Part shown: piece after piece, positions 8,335 to 16,013 of the stretch
How positions within the stretch are numbered: the stretch's first letter is position 1
Layout: each line of letters opens with the position of its first letter
Assembly (NCBI GenBank): GCA_963747535.1
Contig: CAVVFX010000002.1
Coordinates: 744,001 to 808,000, forward strand
Direction: 5' to 3'
DNA length: 64,000 bases
Origin: CAVVFX01 sp963747535
GTDB lineage: Bacteria; Acidobacteriota; Terriglobia; Bryobacterales; Bryobacteraceae
The notes under the pieces: generated by a model
What the model was told of the DNA's origin: nothing
What the model saw: the letters and a program-made list of their open reading frames with translations, nothing else
Database searches by the model: none
Position numbers and translations under genes: made by a program

Positions 8335-9036
8335 TTAGCGCAGCTTCAACCGGGCCAGGTCTGCCAGGTCGAGACGGCCCGTGTAGATCGCCATGCCTAA
8401 TGCAGCATGGATACCCATGGCGTCGATGGCTTCGATATCTTCTAACGTAGTGATGCCGCCGGCCGCGGTGATTTCGTGCGCAGTTGCTTCGCGCAGTCGA
8501 CGGAACCAGTCCAGATCGGTGCCTTGCAGCATGCCTTCTTTGTCCACGTAGGTGCACAGGAACCCGGAACAGTAGGACTCCAGGGAATGAATGACATCTT
8601 CCGCCTTCATGTCGAGCGATTCGCGCCAGCCTCTGACCGTGATCTTGCCTCCCTTGGAATCGAGCGCCAGGACGATAGGCTCCGGTCCGACTGCTTCGAT
8701 CAGCGCTTCGAGAAACGGCTGGTTGATACCTTCGGAGGTGAACGCCGCAGTCCCGACAATTACGCGATAGGCACCTTGCGCCAGGACCTTGGTCGCTCTT
8801 TCGACGGTGCGGACGCCTCCTCCCACTCTGCATACAGCTTTAGACGCGACCAGCTGAACCAGTTCATCATTCTCGCCGTTGCCGATCGCAGCGTCGAGAT
8901 CGATCACCTGAATCTGTGGAAAAGCGGCGAACTTCTGCAGCATGGTAAGAGGATCGTCGCCTTCCAGCGCCTTTTCCCTTCCCTGCACCAGTTGGACTAC
9001 TTTACCTTCCATCAAATCGATGCACGGGATAATCAT
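8335..9036 (-). CDS. hisA: Phosphoribosylformimino-5-aminoimidazole carboxamide ribotide isomerase
   Basis: A 233-residue TIM-barrel isomerase that opens the ring of ProFAR to PRFAR, step four of histidine synthesis. The N-terminal IIPCIDLMEGKVVQL contains the catalytic Asp, and the phosphate-binding glycines are in VGGGVRTVE and AAGGITTLEDIEAI. It is the last his gene of the operon and overlaps the hisF stop by four bases. Length fits the family (~240). Confidence 0.96.
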   Translation of the reverse strand: MIIPCIDLMEGKVVQLVQGREKALEGDDPLTMLQKFAAFPQIQVIDLDAAIGNGENDELVQLVASKAVCRVGGGVRTVERATKVLAQGAYRVIVGTAAFTSEGINQPFLEALIEAVGPEPIVLALDSKGGKITVRGWRESLDMKAEDVIHSLESYCSGFLCTYVDKEGMLQGTDLDWFRRLREATAHEITAAGGITTLEDIEAIDAMGIHAALGMAIYTGRLDLADLARLKLR

Positions 9037-9794
9037 AGGGGTCTCACGGGAATGCCGGCTTTGTCGAGGTGCTCTTTCAATTGTCCGACCGTGTAAGTGC
9101 CGTAGTGAAAAATCGACGCGGCCAGCGCCGCATCGGCCTCACCCTCGGTCAGCACGCGGACGAAATCGTCCGGCTTCCCCGCACCGCCGCTCGCGATCAC
9201 CGGTATGCGGGTCGCCCGCGAGACCGTGCGGGTCAATTCGCAATCGAAGCCCTGTTGCACGCCGTCGGTATCCATCGACGTCAGCAGAATTTCGCCTGCT
9301 CCCAGTTCTTCTCCACGAGCCGCCCACTCGATCGCATCGATGCCTTCATCGTCGCGTCCGCCGCGGGTGTAGACATGCCAGCCGCCGGGCCCGTGACGCC
9401 GCGCATCGATCGCGAGAATGACCGCCTGGGCTCCGAATTCCAGGCTCAGTTCAGTAATCAGTTCCGGACGCCGCACCGCCGCGGTGTTCACCGAAACCTT
9501 ATCGGCGCCGGACATGAGGATGTTGCGCGCATCGGCCACACTGCGGATGCCTCCACCAACGGCTAGCGGGATGAAGACACGCCGCGCCGTGCGGGCCACG
9601 ACATCGGCCATGGTTTCACGGGCGTCGCTCGATGCCGTAATGTCCAGGAAGACGACCTCGTCCGCGCCGTCGCGATTGTAGCGCTCCGCTAACTCGACCG
9701 GGTCACCGGCATCCCGCAGATTGACAAAGTTCACACCTTTGACGACCCTTCCGCCGGTAACGTCGAGACACGGAATAATTCGTTTTGCCAGCAT
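9033..9794 (-). CDS. hisF: Imidazole glycerol phosphate synthase, cyclase subunit
   Basis: A 253-residue TIM barrel. MLAKRIIPCLDVTGGRVVKGVNF carries the catalytic Asp near residue 11, and a second Asp lies in ILLTSMDTDGVQQGFD. Phosphate-binding loops are VGGGIRSV and ASGGAGKPDD. It partners with HisH to make IGP and AICAR from PRFAR using ammonia channelled from glutamine. It starts one base after hisH ends and overlaps hisA. Confidence 0.97.
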   Translation of the reverse strand: MLAKRIIPCLDVTGGRVVKGVNFVNLRDAGDPVELAERYNRDGADEVVFLDITASSDARETMADVVARTARRVFIPLAVGGGIRSVADARNILMSGADKVSVNTAAVRRPELITELSLEFGAQAVILAIDARRHGPGGWHVYTRGGRDDEGIDAIEWAARGEELGAGEILLTSMDTDGVQQGFDCELTRTVSRATRIPVIASGGAGKPDDFVRVLTEGEADAALAASIFHYGTYTVGQLKEHLDKAGIPVRPL

Positions 9795-10388
9795 TTAGAT
9801 CTTCAGAAAATTACTGACTATCTTCAGACCCGCCGGGCCGGATTTCTCGGGATGAAACTGCACTCCAAACACGTTATCCGACCGTAAGACGGCCGTATAG
9901 GGAACGGAGTAAGTGCAGGTCGCCGCAGTTACATTGGTTTCCGGTACATAGTAACTATGGGCGAAATATAAATAAGGGTGTGCTCCCGCTCCTTCCAGCA
10001 AGGCGCAAGGGCGCACTGCGGTTACTTCGTTCCAACCCATGTGAGGGACCCGGGCATCCGTGGGAAAGCGCTTTACAGTTCCCCGAAAAAGGCCCAAGCC
10101 CTTCGCTTCGGGAGCTTCTTCGCTGCTTTCGAATAACCCTTGCAGACCCAGGCAGATGCCTAGAAATGGGATTCCCGCGGCGATTCGTTCCCGCAGCGTC
10201 TCGCGGACACCCAAGTCATCCAGGGCCCGCAACATCTGGCCGAAATGGCCAACTCCGGGGAGGATGATTTTCGTCGCGTGGCGGAGGCCTGCGGAGTCTC
10301 GCACTAACTCATAGGTTGTGCCTATCTCTGCCAGTGTGTTTTGTACTGAGCGGAGGTTACCGGCTCCATAATCGAAGATAGTGATCAT
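9795..10388 (-). CDS. hisH: Imidazole glycerol phosphate synthase, glutamine amidotransferase subunit
   Basis: A class I glutaminase of 197 residues. The nucleophile Cys is in FLGICLGLQGLF, and the His and Glu of the triad are in VFGVQFHPEKSG. The oxyanion region PGVGHFG is present. ATG 10388 is chosen because MITIFDYGAGNLRSV is the conserved N-terminus and it overlaps the hisB stop by four bases; the frame extends 27 codons further upstream inside hisB. Confidence 0.96.
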   Translation of the reverse strand: MITIFDYGAGNLRSVQNTLAEIGTTYELVRDSAGLRHATKIILPGVGHFGQMLRALDDLGVRETLRERIAAGIPFLGICLGLQGLFESSEEAPEAKGLGLFRGTVKRFPTDARVPHMGWNEVTAVRPCALLEGAGAHPYLYFAHSYYVPETNVTAATCTYSVPYTAVLRSDNVFGVQFHPEKSGPAGLKIVSNFLKI

Positions 10389-10972
10389 AACAACCCTTTC
10401 GTCGACGGGAGTTGATCTTTCAGGCGTTTGTCTGTCGACACGGCGTATTTCATTGCCCGTGCGAAGCATTTGAAAATGGCTTCGATCTTATGATGATTCG
10501 AGCGTCCATAAAGTACCTTGGCGTGGAGGTTGGCTCCGGCGTGGTTGACGAAGCCTCCGAAGAAATCTTCGACCAGTTCCGTCTGCAGATCGCCGACCAG
10601 GCGGACTCTCACACGATCCTGGTAGACTAGCGCCGGGCGTCCGCCCAGATCGAGCGCCACCATGGCGAGCGTCTCGTCCATGGGGAGAAGGAAATAACCT
10701 GCGCGATTAATGCCTTTCCGGTCACCTAGAGCCTTAGCGAAAAGCTGGCCCAGCACGATGCCCACATCTTCCACGGTGTGATGCTGATCGACATCCAGAT
10801 CGCCATCGGCGTGCAGATCGAGATTGAAGCCCCCGTGCTTAGTGAACAGCTCCAGCATATGATCGAAGAAGCGAATGCCGGTCGCGATTTTGTAACGGCC
10901 CTTGCCTTCGATGGTCAGCGATCCGGAGATGCGCGTTTCTTTGGTGTCGCGTTGGATGGTGGCGCGTCTCAT
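10385..10972 (-). CDS. hisB: Imidazoleglycerol-phosphate dehydratase
   Basis: A 195-residue monofunctional IGPD. Metal-binding His-rich motifs are visible: FFDHMLELFTKHGGF, DVDQHHTVEDVGI and KVLYGRSNHHKIEAIFK. It converts IGP to imidazole acetol phosphate. It lacks the N-terminal phosphatase domain found in the enterobacterial HisB fusion, so histidinol phosphatase must come from another gene. It overlaps the HAD gene upstream and hisH downstream by four bases each. Confidence 0.96.
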   Translation of the reverse strand: MRRATIQRDTKETRISGSLTIEGKGRYKIATGIRFFDHMLELFTKHGGFNLDLHADGDLDVDQHHTVEDVGIVLGQLFAKALGDRKGINRAGYFLLPMDETLAMVALDLGGRPALVYQDRVRVRLVGDLQTELVEDFFGGFVNHAGANLHAKVLYGRSNHHKIEAIFKCFARAMKYAVSTDKRLKDQLPSTKGLL

Positions 10973-11646
10973 GCGCAGGTTACCGCCTCGATTTCGTTAA
11001 TGTCTCCGATAACGGCCCGGGCTCCCTCAGCTCGAAATAGTGCTACCAGTTCTTCACGACGGAGCCCGGACGGTGCCGCAATACCGATGAAAGGGACACC
11101 TGCCGCCCTGGCGCTGCGTGCGTCGTCGACCGTGTCGCCGGCATACCAGACGCGATTGTGCGGGAGCATCTCGCGGATCTGCAGTAGTCCCTCAGGGTCG
11201 GGCTTTGGCTTGCCGACGTCGTCCGCTCCGATCACGGGATGGAACGTGTCCGGTGCAAAACGTTGCAGGGTCAGTTCCGCTTCCCAGCGCAAGCGTCCGG
11301 TAAAGACAGCGCAGTTCATTTGGAGCTTCAAGCGAGGGAACAGATCCGGCTTCGCTATCCAACGTTCTCGCAGCATCAGGCCGTTGGTACCGTCGCCGTG
11401 GAAAAGCTTTTGGAATTGGTCTACGACCTGTTGGTACTCGACGACGGTGCCTGCGGACTTGATTAGCGCTTGCGAGAGTTTCCAGTCGTCATTCCAGCCT
11501 CCCTGGTTTTTCCATTCCTGGATGGTTTCGCGTGCAATGCGCCGGCCCGTGAAGTGTTCGACCGTCTGCTGGATGGTTTCCCGATAGGATTCCGAGACCT
11601 CGACGAGCACGCCGTCCATGTCGAAGATGAGAAGGTCCTTCACCAT
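10969..11646 (-). CDS. HAD-family phosphatase in the his operon, candidate histidinol-phosphatase
   Basis: A 225-residue HAD hydrolase. Motif I is LLIFDMDGVLVEV (nucleophile Asp near residue 9), motif II lies in CAVFTGRL, motif III Lys in VGKPKPDPEG and motif IV in WYAGDTVDDARSA. A helical cap occupies about residues 20-95. It sits between hisC and hisB with overlaps of seven and four bases, so it belongs to the operon. Since the neighbouring HisB has no phosphatase domain and no HisN or PHP phosphatase is in the operon, it probably removes phosphate from histidinol phosphate. That role is inferred from position; the enzyme class is clear. Confidence 0.85.
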   Translation of the reverse strand: MVKDLLIFDMDGVLVEVSESYRETIQQTVEHFTGRRIARETIQEWKNQGGWNDDWKLSQALIKSAGTVVEYQQVVDQFQKLFHGDGTNGLMLRERWIAKPDLFPRLKLQMNCAVFTGRLRWEAELTLQRFAPDTFHPVIGADDVGKPKPDPEGLLQIREMLPHNRVWYAGDTVDDARSARAAGVPFIGIAAPSGLRREELVALFRAEGARAVIGDINEIEAVTCA

Positions 11647-12707
11647 ATGCGGCTCAATTCGTCCAGGAGGCGCTGGGTCTGTTCGCGGGTTCCTACCGTG
11701 ATGCGCACTGCGCCTGGAATCTCGTAACTGCGATCCCGCACCAGGATCGCCCGGCCACGCAGTGCGTCGCGGACTTCAATCGCCCTCGCTCCAAAATGTC
11801 CCAGTACGAAATTGGCTGAACTGGGGGTGTAATGGATGCCTAGCTTTTCGAGACCGTAGCACAACAACTCACGCGCCGCGAGAACCTCCGTGACGTAGTT
11901 CGTTATGTACATGTGGTCCTCGACAGCCTCTTTCGCGGCCAGTGCAGCCAACGAGTTCACACTATAAGGCGACTGCGCTTTGTGCAGGTATGCGATGTTC
12001 TGGGCTTGCGAGAAAAGACAGCCCATGCGCATCGCGGCCATTCCATAAACTTTGGAGAACGTCCGGCTGACGAAGAGATTGGGCGATCGCGTCAAATTAC
12101 GAATGGCGGTGACACCGGAGAATTCGTAATAGGCCTCGTCGATCAACACCACGGCATGCGACGCGCGCCGCACAATGCGCTCTATTGCGGTGAGCGAGAT
12201 GCCGGTGCCCGTTGGATTGTTGGGATTGGCAATCAACACCGCCTTGGTCCGCGGGCTGATCGCGTCCAAAAACTGCGCCAGCGGAAATTCGAAATCCGGC
12301 GCCTGGTAATCGATCTCCCGAATGGTCGCGCCGGCCACCTCGGCATAGAACCGGTACATCGCGTAAGACGGGCGCAACAGCAGGACCTCGTCGCCGTCGT
12401 CCACGTAAGTGTTGATGAGCACCTGAATGGCTTCATCGGTCCCGTTTGTCAGCAGGATCTGCGACGGCTCGACTCCGAAGTGCGGCGCCAGCGCCTCGCG
12501 GACCCCGCTATAGTCCGGGTAGACGGAAATAAGCGCTTCGGTAATGTGGTCGCGCAGAAACTGCGCGATGCGCGGAGAACAGCCCACGGTGTTCTCGTTG
12601 AAGTCCATGCGCAATTTGCCGAGACGTTCGCCGGTGGGCGGAGAGTAGGGCGCCATGTGGATGACCGCTTCACGCGGCTTGACTCCATCGTATTCAGCCA
12701 CGGCCAT
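11640..12707 (-). CDS. hisC: Histidinol-phosphate aminotransferase
   Basis: A 355-residue PLP-dependent fold type I aminotransferase. Seen: KLRMDFNENTVGCSP (substrate-binding Asn), ANPNNPTGTGIS, VLIDEAYYEFSG (Asp/Tyr contacting PLP), the Schiff-base Lys in SRTFSKVYGMAAMRMG and the C-terminal Arg in AVRITVGTREQTQ. It makes histidinol phosphate from imidazole acetol phosphate with glutamate. It overlaps hisD by 14 bases and the HAD gene by seven. Confidence 0.95.
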   Translation of the reverse strand: MAVAEYDGVKPREAVIHMAPYSPPTGERLGKLRMDFNENTVGCSPRIAQFLRDHITEALISVYPDYSGVREALAPHFGVEPSQILLTNGTDEAIQVLINTYVDDGDEVLLLRPSYAMYRFYAEVAGATIREIDYQAPDFEFPLAQFLDAISPRTKAVLIANPNNPTGTGISLTAIERIVRRASHAVVLIDEAYYEFSGVTAIRNLTRSPNLFVSRTFSKVYGMAAMRMGCLFSQAQNIAYLHKAQSPYSVNSLAALAAKEAVEDHMYITNYVTEVLAARELLCYGLEKLGIHYTPSSANFVLGHFGARAIEVRDALRGRAILVRDRSYEIPGAVRITVGTREQTQRLLDELSRIW

Positions 12708-13953
12708 TGCCTCGCAGCCGGATCTCGGTGGAGCGGGCGTGCGCTTCGAGACCCTCGGAACGGGCTAGCGTGGTGATCGCCGGCGACAGATTTCGCAAGG
12801 CTGTTCTGGTAAGCTGCTGGACCGTGATCACCTTGACGTAATCGGCCACCGACAGTCCCCCACGGATGCGCGCAGCGCCGCTGGTCGGCAGAACGTGGTT
12901 GGGACCCGAGGCGTAATCTCCCGCGGCTTCCGGACTGAAGGGACCGACGAAGATGCTGCCGGCGTGGCGAATCTTTTTGAGCATCGATTCGTCGGGGATG
13001 TTTAGGTGCTCGGGCGCGAACGCGTTGGACAATTCGATGGCTTCGTCGATGGACCTGGTGACGATGATTGCGCTATTGCGTTTGATCGCGACGGATGCGA
13101 CCGGCGCGGTCGACAGCGTCAGGAGTTGCGCGTCGATATGGTGAGCGACCTCCTGGGCGAGCGATTGCGAAGTGGTGAGCAGGATGGCGCTGGCGTCGAC
13201 GTCGTGCTCAGCCTGAGCCAGCATGTCAGCCGCGAGGAAGCGCGGATCGCCATCCGCGGCGATGATGAGAATCTCGGTCGGACCGGCGATGAAGTCGATG
13301 CCAGTCTCCCCGGCCAACAGCTTCTTCGCGGCCGCAACGTAGATGTTGCCCGGTCCGACAATGCGGTCGGCCTTGGGCACGGTCGCGGTACCGTACGCAA
13401 AAGCCGCGATCGCCTGGGCCCCGCCCATCTGAAACACCTGAGACACTTTCAACAGGTGAGCCGTTCCCAGAACCTCATCCACCGCGCTGGGACTACACGC
13501 ACAGATGTTCGGTACACCCGCAACTTTCGCCGGCACCACAGTCATGATCAGCGTCGATGGCAGCGGATAGCGGCCTCCGGGAATGTACGCGGCGATGGTA
13601 TCGAGCGGCCTCACGATCTGACCCAGCGACAAACCGGGCTTGAGCAGTTTCTGGTGCTCGTGCGGCATTTGGCGAAGGGCAAATTCGCGGACATTGGATT
13701 CGGACGTCCCGACTGCTGCACGAAACGCGGGCGTCAGGCGAGAGGCAGCCGCTTCCAAAGTGGCCTTCGGTACAGCAAGGGACTTGGCGTTGAAGCCGTC
13801 AAACTTGCGGGCGTAATCGAGAACCGCTTTATCGCCGCGTTTGCGAACGGCTTCGAGAATGGGCGCTACGGTGGCCTCCGCTTCAGTCAGTCGCGCCTGG
13901 CGACGCTTCAGGATCTTTGCCGCTTCGCTCGATGGGAGAATTTTGATCATCAC
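12694..13953 (-). CDS. hisD: Histidinol dehydrogenase
   Basis: A 419-residue zinc enzyme that oxidises histidinol to histidine in two NAD-dependent steps. Seen: IVRPLDTIAAYIPGGRYPLPSTL, NICACSPSA, QMGGAQAIAAFAYGT, VGPGNIYVAAAK, the family signature around FIAGPTEILIIAD, AQAEHDVDASAILL and GPNHVLPTSGAARI. Two ATGs lie at the start; the first overlaps the hisG stop by four bases. Length is normal. Confidence 0.97.
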   Translation of the reverse strand: MMIKILPSSEAAKILKRRQARLTEAEATVAPILEAVRKRGDKAVLDYARKFDGFNAKSLAVPKATLEAAASRLTPAFRAAVGTSESNVREFALRQMPHEHQKLLKPGLSLGQIVRPLDTIAAYIPGGRYPLPSTLIMTVVPAKVAGVPNICACSPSAVDEVLGTAHLLKVSQVFQMGGAQAIAAFAYGTATVPKADRIVGPGNIYVAAAKKLLAGETGIDFIAGPTEILIIAADGDPRFLAADMLAQAEHDVDASAILLTTSQSLAQEVAHHIDAQLLTLSTAPVASVAIKRNSAIIVTRSIDEAIELSNAFAPEHLNIPDESMLKKIRHAGSIFVGPFSPEAAGDYASGPNHVLPTSGAARIRGGLSVADYVKVITVQQLTRTALRNLSPAITTLARSEGLEAHARSTEIRLRGNGRG

Positions 13954-14819
13954 ATTACGATCTTGTTTAGCGGGTATTCTACGATGCCCTGCGCTCCCGC
14001 CTTCTTGAGGCGCGGGATGATATTGCGGACCGTGGATTCATCCAGAATGGTATTGACTGCCAGCCAGTCTTCATCGCTCAGGTGCGAGATGGTTGGCCGC
14101 TTCAATGCCGGCAGCACATCCAGCACGGCCTGGAGATGCTCCTGGTGCACGTTCAACATCATCCCGACCTTGCCCAGCGCGTTGATCGCACCTTCGAGCA
14201 GCATCCGCATATCTTCCAGTTTCAGCCGCTTCCATTCATCCTGCCACGAGCTTTTGTTGGCGATCAACTGAGTGTTGGATTCCAGCAGCGTATCGATGAT
14301 CTTGAGCTTGTTGGCCCGCAACGACGAGCCCGTCTCGGTCACTTCGACGATGGCATCGGCCAGCACCGGAGGCTTGACTTCGGTCGCGCCCCAACTGAAT
14401 TCCACTTTGGCCTTCACTCCGTGGGATGCGAGATAACGCTTGGTCGTTGCAACCAGTTCCGTGGCGATGATCTTGCCTTCCAGGTCCTTCACCGACTGAA
14501 ATCCCGAGGACTCCGGCACGGCAAGCACCCAGCGCACCTTTCCGAAGCTCTGCTTGGCGTAAATGAGGTCGGCGACGGGTTGCACATCGGCTTCACCTTC
14601 TTCGATCCAATCGCGGCCGGTGAGGCCTGCGTCGAGGATGCCATCCTCCACGTAACGCGCCATCTCCTGCGCGCGGATGAGCATGCACTCGATCTCCGGA
14701 TCGTCGATCGCGGGGAAATAGGAGCGGCTGCTGGTGGTGATGTTATACCCAGCGCGGCGGAACAGATCGATGGTTGCGTTTTCCAGGCTGCCCTTGGGAA
14801 TGCCGAGTTTCAACTTCAT
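13950..14819 (-). CDS. hisG: ATP phosphoribosyltransferase, long form
   Basis: A 289-residue enzyme for the first committed step (ATP + PRPP). Seen: LKLGIPKGSLENATIDLF, the DAGLTGRDWI signature, and IVEVTETGSSLRANKLKII, the PRPP-binding loop. The C-terminal third (LLEGAINALGKVGMMLNVHQ... LPALKRPTISHLSDEDWLAV) is the ACT-like regulatory domain of the long form, which gives histidine feedback inhibition and makes HisZ unnecessary. Its ATG overlaps the hisI stop by one base. Confidence 0.96.
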   Translation of the reverse strand: MKLKLGIPKGSLENATIDLFRRAGYNITTSSRSYFPAIDDPEIECMLIRAQEMARYVEDGILDAGLTGRDWIEEGEADVQPVADLIYAKQSFGKVRWVLAVPESSGFQSVKDLEGKIIATELVATTKRYLASHGVKAKVEFSWGATEVKPPVLADAIVEVTETGSSLRANKLKIIDTLLESNTQLIANKSSWQDEWKRLKLEDMRMLLEGAINALGKVGMMLNVHQEHLQAVLDVLPALKRPTISHLSDEDWLAVNTILDESTVRNIIPRLKKAGAQGIVEYPLNKIVM

Positions 14820-15211
14820 CAGTGCTTGCTCCCGTAAACTGCGTCGGGGTCGTAAGAGCGCTGGTCGACCTCGATCCAGTTGCCCGCCTGCGCCTGGCGG
14901 TAGAAACAGGATTCGTACCCGTTGTGGCAGACGCCTGGTCCGAGGGCGTCGACTTTGACGAGCAACGCGTCCTGATCGCAGTCGGTCGCGATGCTTTTCA
15001 CGACCAGGCGATGGCCGGAACTTTCTCCCTTCAGCCAGAGCTTCTGGCGCGAGCGGCTAAAAAAGGTGGCGAAGCCGGTTTCGACGGTCTTGTCGAACGC
15101 TTCCTGGTTCATGAAGCCGACCATCAAGACGCGGCCCGAGGTGTTGTCCTGAATGACGGCGGTGATGAGGCCGCCGGTTTTTGCGAAATCTAAGTCCAAG
15201 CTCACAGACAA
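14819..15211 (-). CDS. hisI: Phosphoribosyl-AMP cyclohydrolase, first structural gene of the his operon
   Basis: A 130-residue PRA-CH domain: VLMVGFMNQEAFDKT, FFSRSRQKLWLKGESSGH, IATDCDQDALLVKVDALGPGVCHNG and SCFYR, including the zinc-binding Cys residues. The HisE pyrophosphohydrolase domain is absent and no separate hisE occurs in the operon. The start is TTG 15211 or, just as plausible, GTG 15205. Either begins immediately after the T-run of the attenuator terminator (15213-15218), so no free Shine-Dalgarno sequence exists outside that hairpin. Confidence 0.94.
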   Translation of the reverse strand: MSVSLDLDFAKTGGLITAVIQDNTSGRVLMVGFMNQEAFDKTVETGFATFFSRSRQKLWLKGESSGHRLVVKSIATDCDQDALLVKVDALGPGVCHNGYESCFYRQAQAGNWIEVDQRSYDPDAVYGSKH

Positions 15212-15212
15212 T

Positions 15213-15244
15213 AAAAAAGCCCGTCAGGCGTTGACCTGCGGGCG
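15213..15244 (-). terminator. Attenuator terminator of the his operon, with competing antiterminator
   Basis: Read on the minus strand, GCCCG-C-AGG pairs with CCT-GA-CGGGC (15243-15219) around a short loop and is followed by TTTTTTATTG, the layout of a Rho-independent terminator. Its 5-prime arm CGCCCG (15244-15239) can instead pair with CGGGCG (15284-15279) inside the end of the hisL coding sequence, which would disrupt the terminator. Ribosome stalling on the His codons upstream would favour this pairing. Confidence 0.85.
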
Positions 15245-15269
15245 TCCTTTCTGAAAATACAGTAACAGT

Positions 15270-15341
15270 TTAGAGCAGCGCCCGGCGTTGTGCACAAAAG
15301 TGCGTGGAATGGTGATGATGATGATGCCGGGTACCGATCAT
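15270..15341 (-). CDS. hisL: Histidine operon leader peptide
   Basis: A 23-codon frame: ATG 15341-15339, four codons (Ile-Gly-Thr-Arg), then six consecutive His codons (CAT x4, CAC, CAT; 15326-15309), Ser-Thr, a seventh His (15302-15300), and a tail ending in Leu-Leu-TAA. It lies 26 bases before the attenuator terminator of hisI. When charged tRNA-His is scarce the ribosome should stall in the His run and free the antiterminator sequence, the mechanism known for enterobacterial hisL. The peptide sequence outside the His run does not resemble the E. coli one. It is too short for most gene callers. Confidence 0.88.
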   Translation of the reverse strand: MIGTRHHHHHHSTHFCAQRRALL

Positions 15342-15350
15342 GGAAACCGA

Positions 15351-15359
15351 AGTATAGCA
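15351..15359 (-). promoter_or_regulatory. Extended -10 promoter for hisL and the his operon
   Basis: Minus strand TGCTATACT (15359-15351) is an extended -10 element. Nine bases separate it from the hisL ATG, so transcription starting 6-7 bases downstream would give a nearly leaderless hisL mRNA, consistent with the lack of a Shine-Dalgarno sequence there. No good -35 is seen, which extended -10 promoters tolerate. A second TATACT lies at 15414-15409. Confidence 0.55.
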
Positions 15360-15930
15360 TAGGCGAAATTCTGAGCAGCGCTGAATGCGGGAGGGAACTC
15401 TAAATAAGAGTATAAAGAAAAGATAAAGTGGCTTTGATCGTGCTCCCATTTTCATTTCCTGGAGAGTCCGCAACATGGTCCCACAGCATGCCGGTTTTCC
15501 GCGCAGGGTTCGCTCGCTCTCCGCTATTGACGCGGGTGCACGGTGACATCTTCCACCTAATGATACGCAGGCCGGATATCTTATGGGATGATCGCGGAAG
15601 AACAACTGATTTGTTTTAAATAGGATGGGGGTCGAAAAGGAGCGGTGATCCGCGGGGAGCGACCGCATGATTGCCGACGGTAGGCGTTGTTTCAATCCAC
15701 CTAACCACGCACATCTTTCCGGGTGGCTGTGCGCGAAATGGGGCAGTGCAGCGTTGTACGCATCCTCCGGAGGTTTGGCTTCCTGGGGCCGCAGCGCATT
15801 CCACCACGCATGCAAAGGTGCGTGATCCAATGTCGTGGTGCATGGTCCCGCGAGAGCGCCGGTATGCAAACGGCACGCGGATACCATCTTGTCCCACAGT
15901 CGTAGGGCGGGATTTCGTCCCCGCTCGTAA
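15360..15930. other. Intergenic region between hisL and lexA, no gene recognised
   Basis: About 570 bases between divergent transcripts. Reading frames on both strands are present (for example around 15671-15905 plus), but none has a recognisable protein pattern, signal peptide or ribosome-binding site. AT-rich around 15380-15430, where promoter-like TATA sequences occur. Confidence 0.4.
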
Positions 15931-15957
15931 CCTGCAGACCACCAAAGACGATGGTCG
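15931..15957 (+). repeat. CAGACCA/TGGTC palindromic module upstream of lexA
   Basis: CAGACCA then ACGATGGTC with a short spacer; the arms GACCA/TGGTC can pair. It is the same module as the hairpins at 30250-30277 and inside 40321-40470. The following CGAACATACAGGTTA (from 15956) resembles a Gram-positive-type SOS box with wrong spacing and is only a weak candidate LexA site. Confidence 0.5.
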
Positions 15958-16013
15958 AACATACAGGTTATTTTTCTCTTGCGTTTCTCCTTTTATTCGC
16001 CCAAGATAAGGAT

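Noticed and set aside
13006..14271. A 421-codon plus-strand frame across hisD and hisG
   Set aside because: Shadow of two strongly conserved genes; repetitive Gly/Arg/Asp composition typical of antisense frames.
15309..15326. Six His codons as a possible cloning-vector His-tag contamination
   Set aside because: The run is in exact register with a leader peptide, an attenuator hairpin and hisI in one continuous region; no vector sequence is nearby.
15270..15962. A 230-residue minus-strand frame that contains the His run at its end
   Set aside because: The upstream part has no protein-like pattern. The His run makes sense only as a short leader starting at 15341, given the promoter and attenuator around it.
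15956..15971. CGAACATACAGGTTA as a LexA operator
   Set aside because: The half-site spacing differs from the CGAAC-N4-GTTCG pattern, and no second site supports it.
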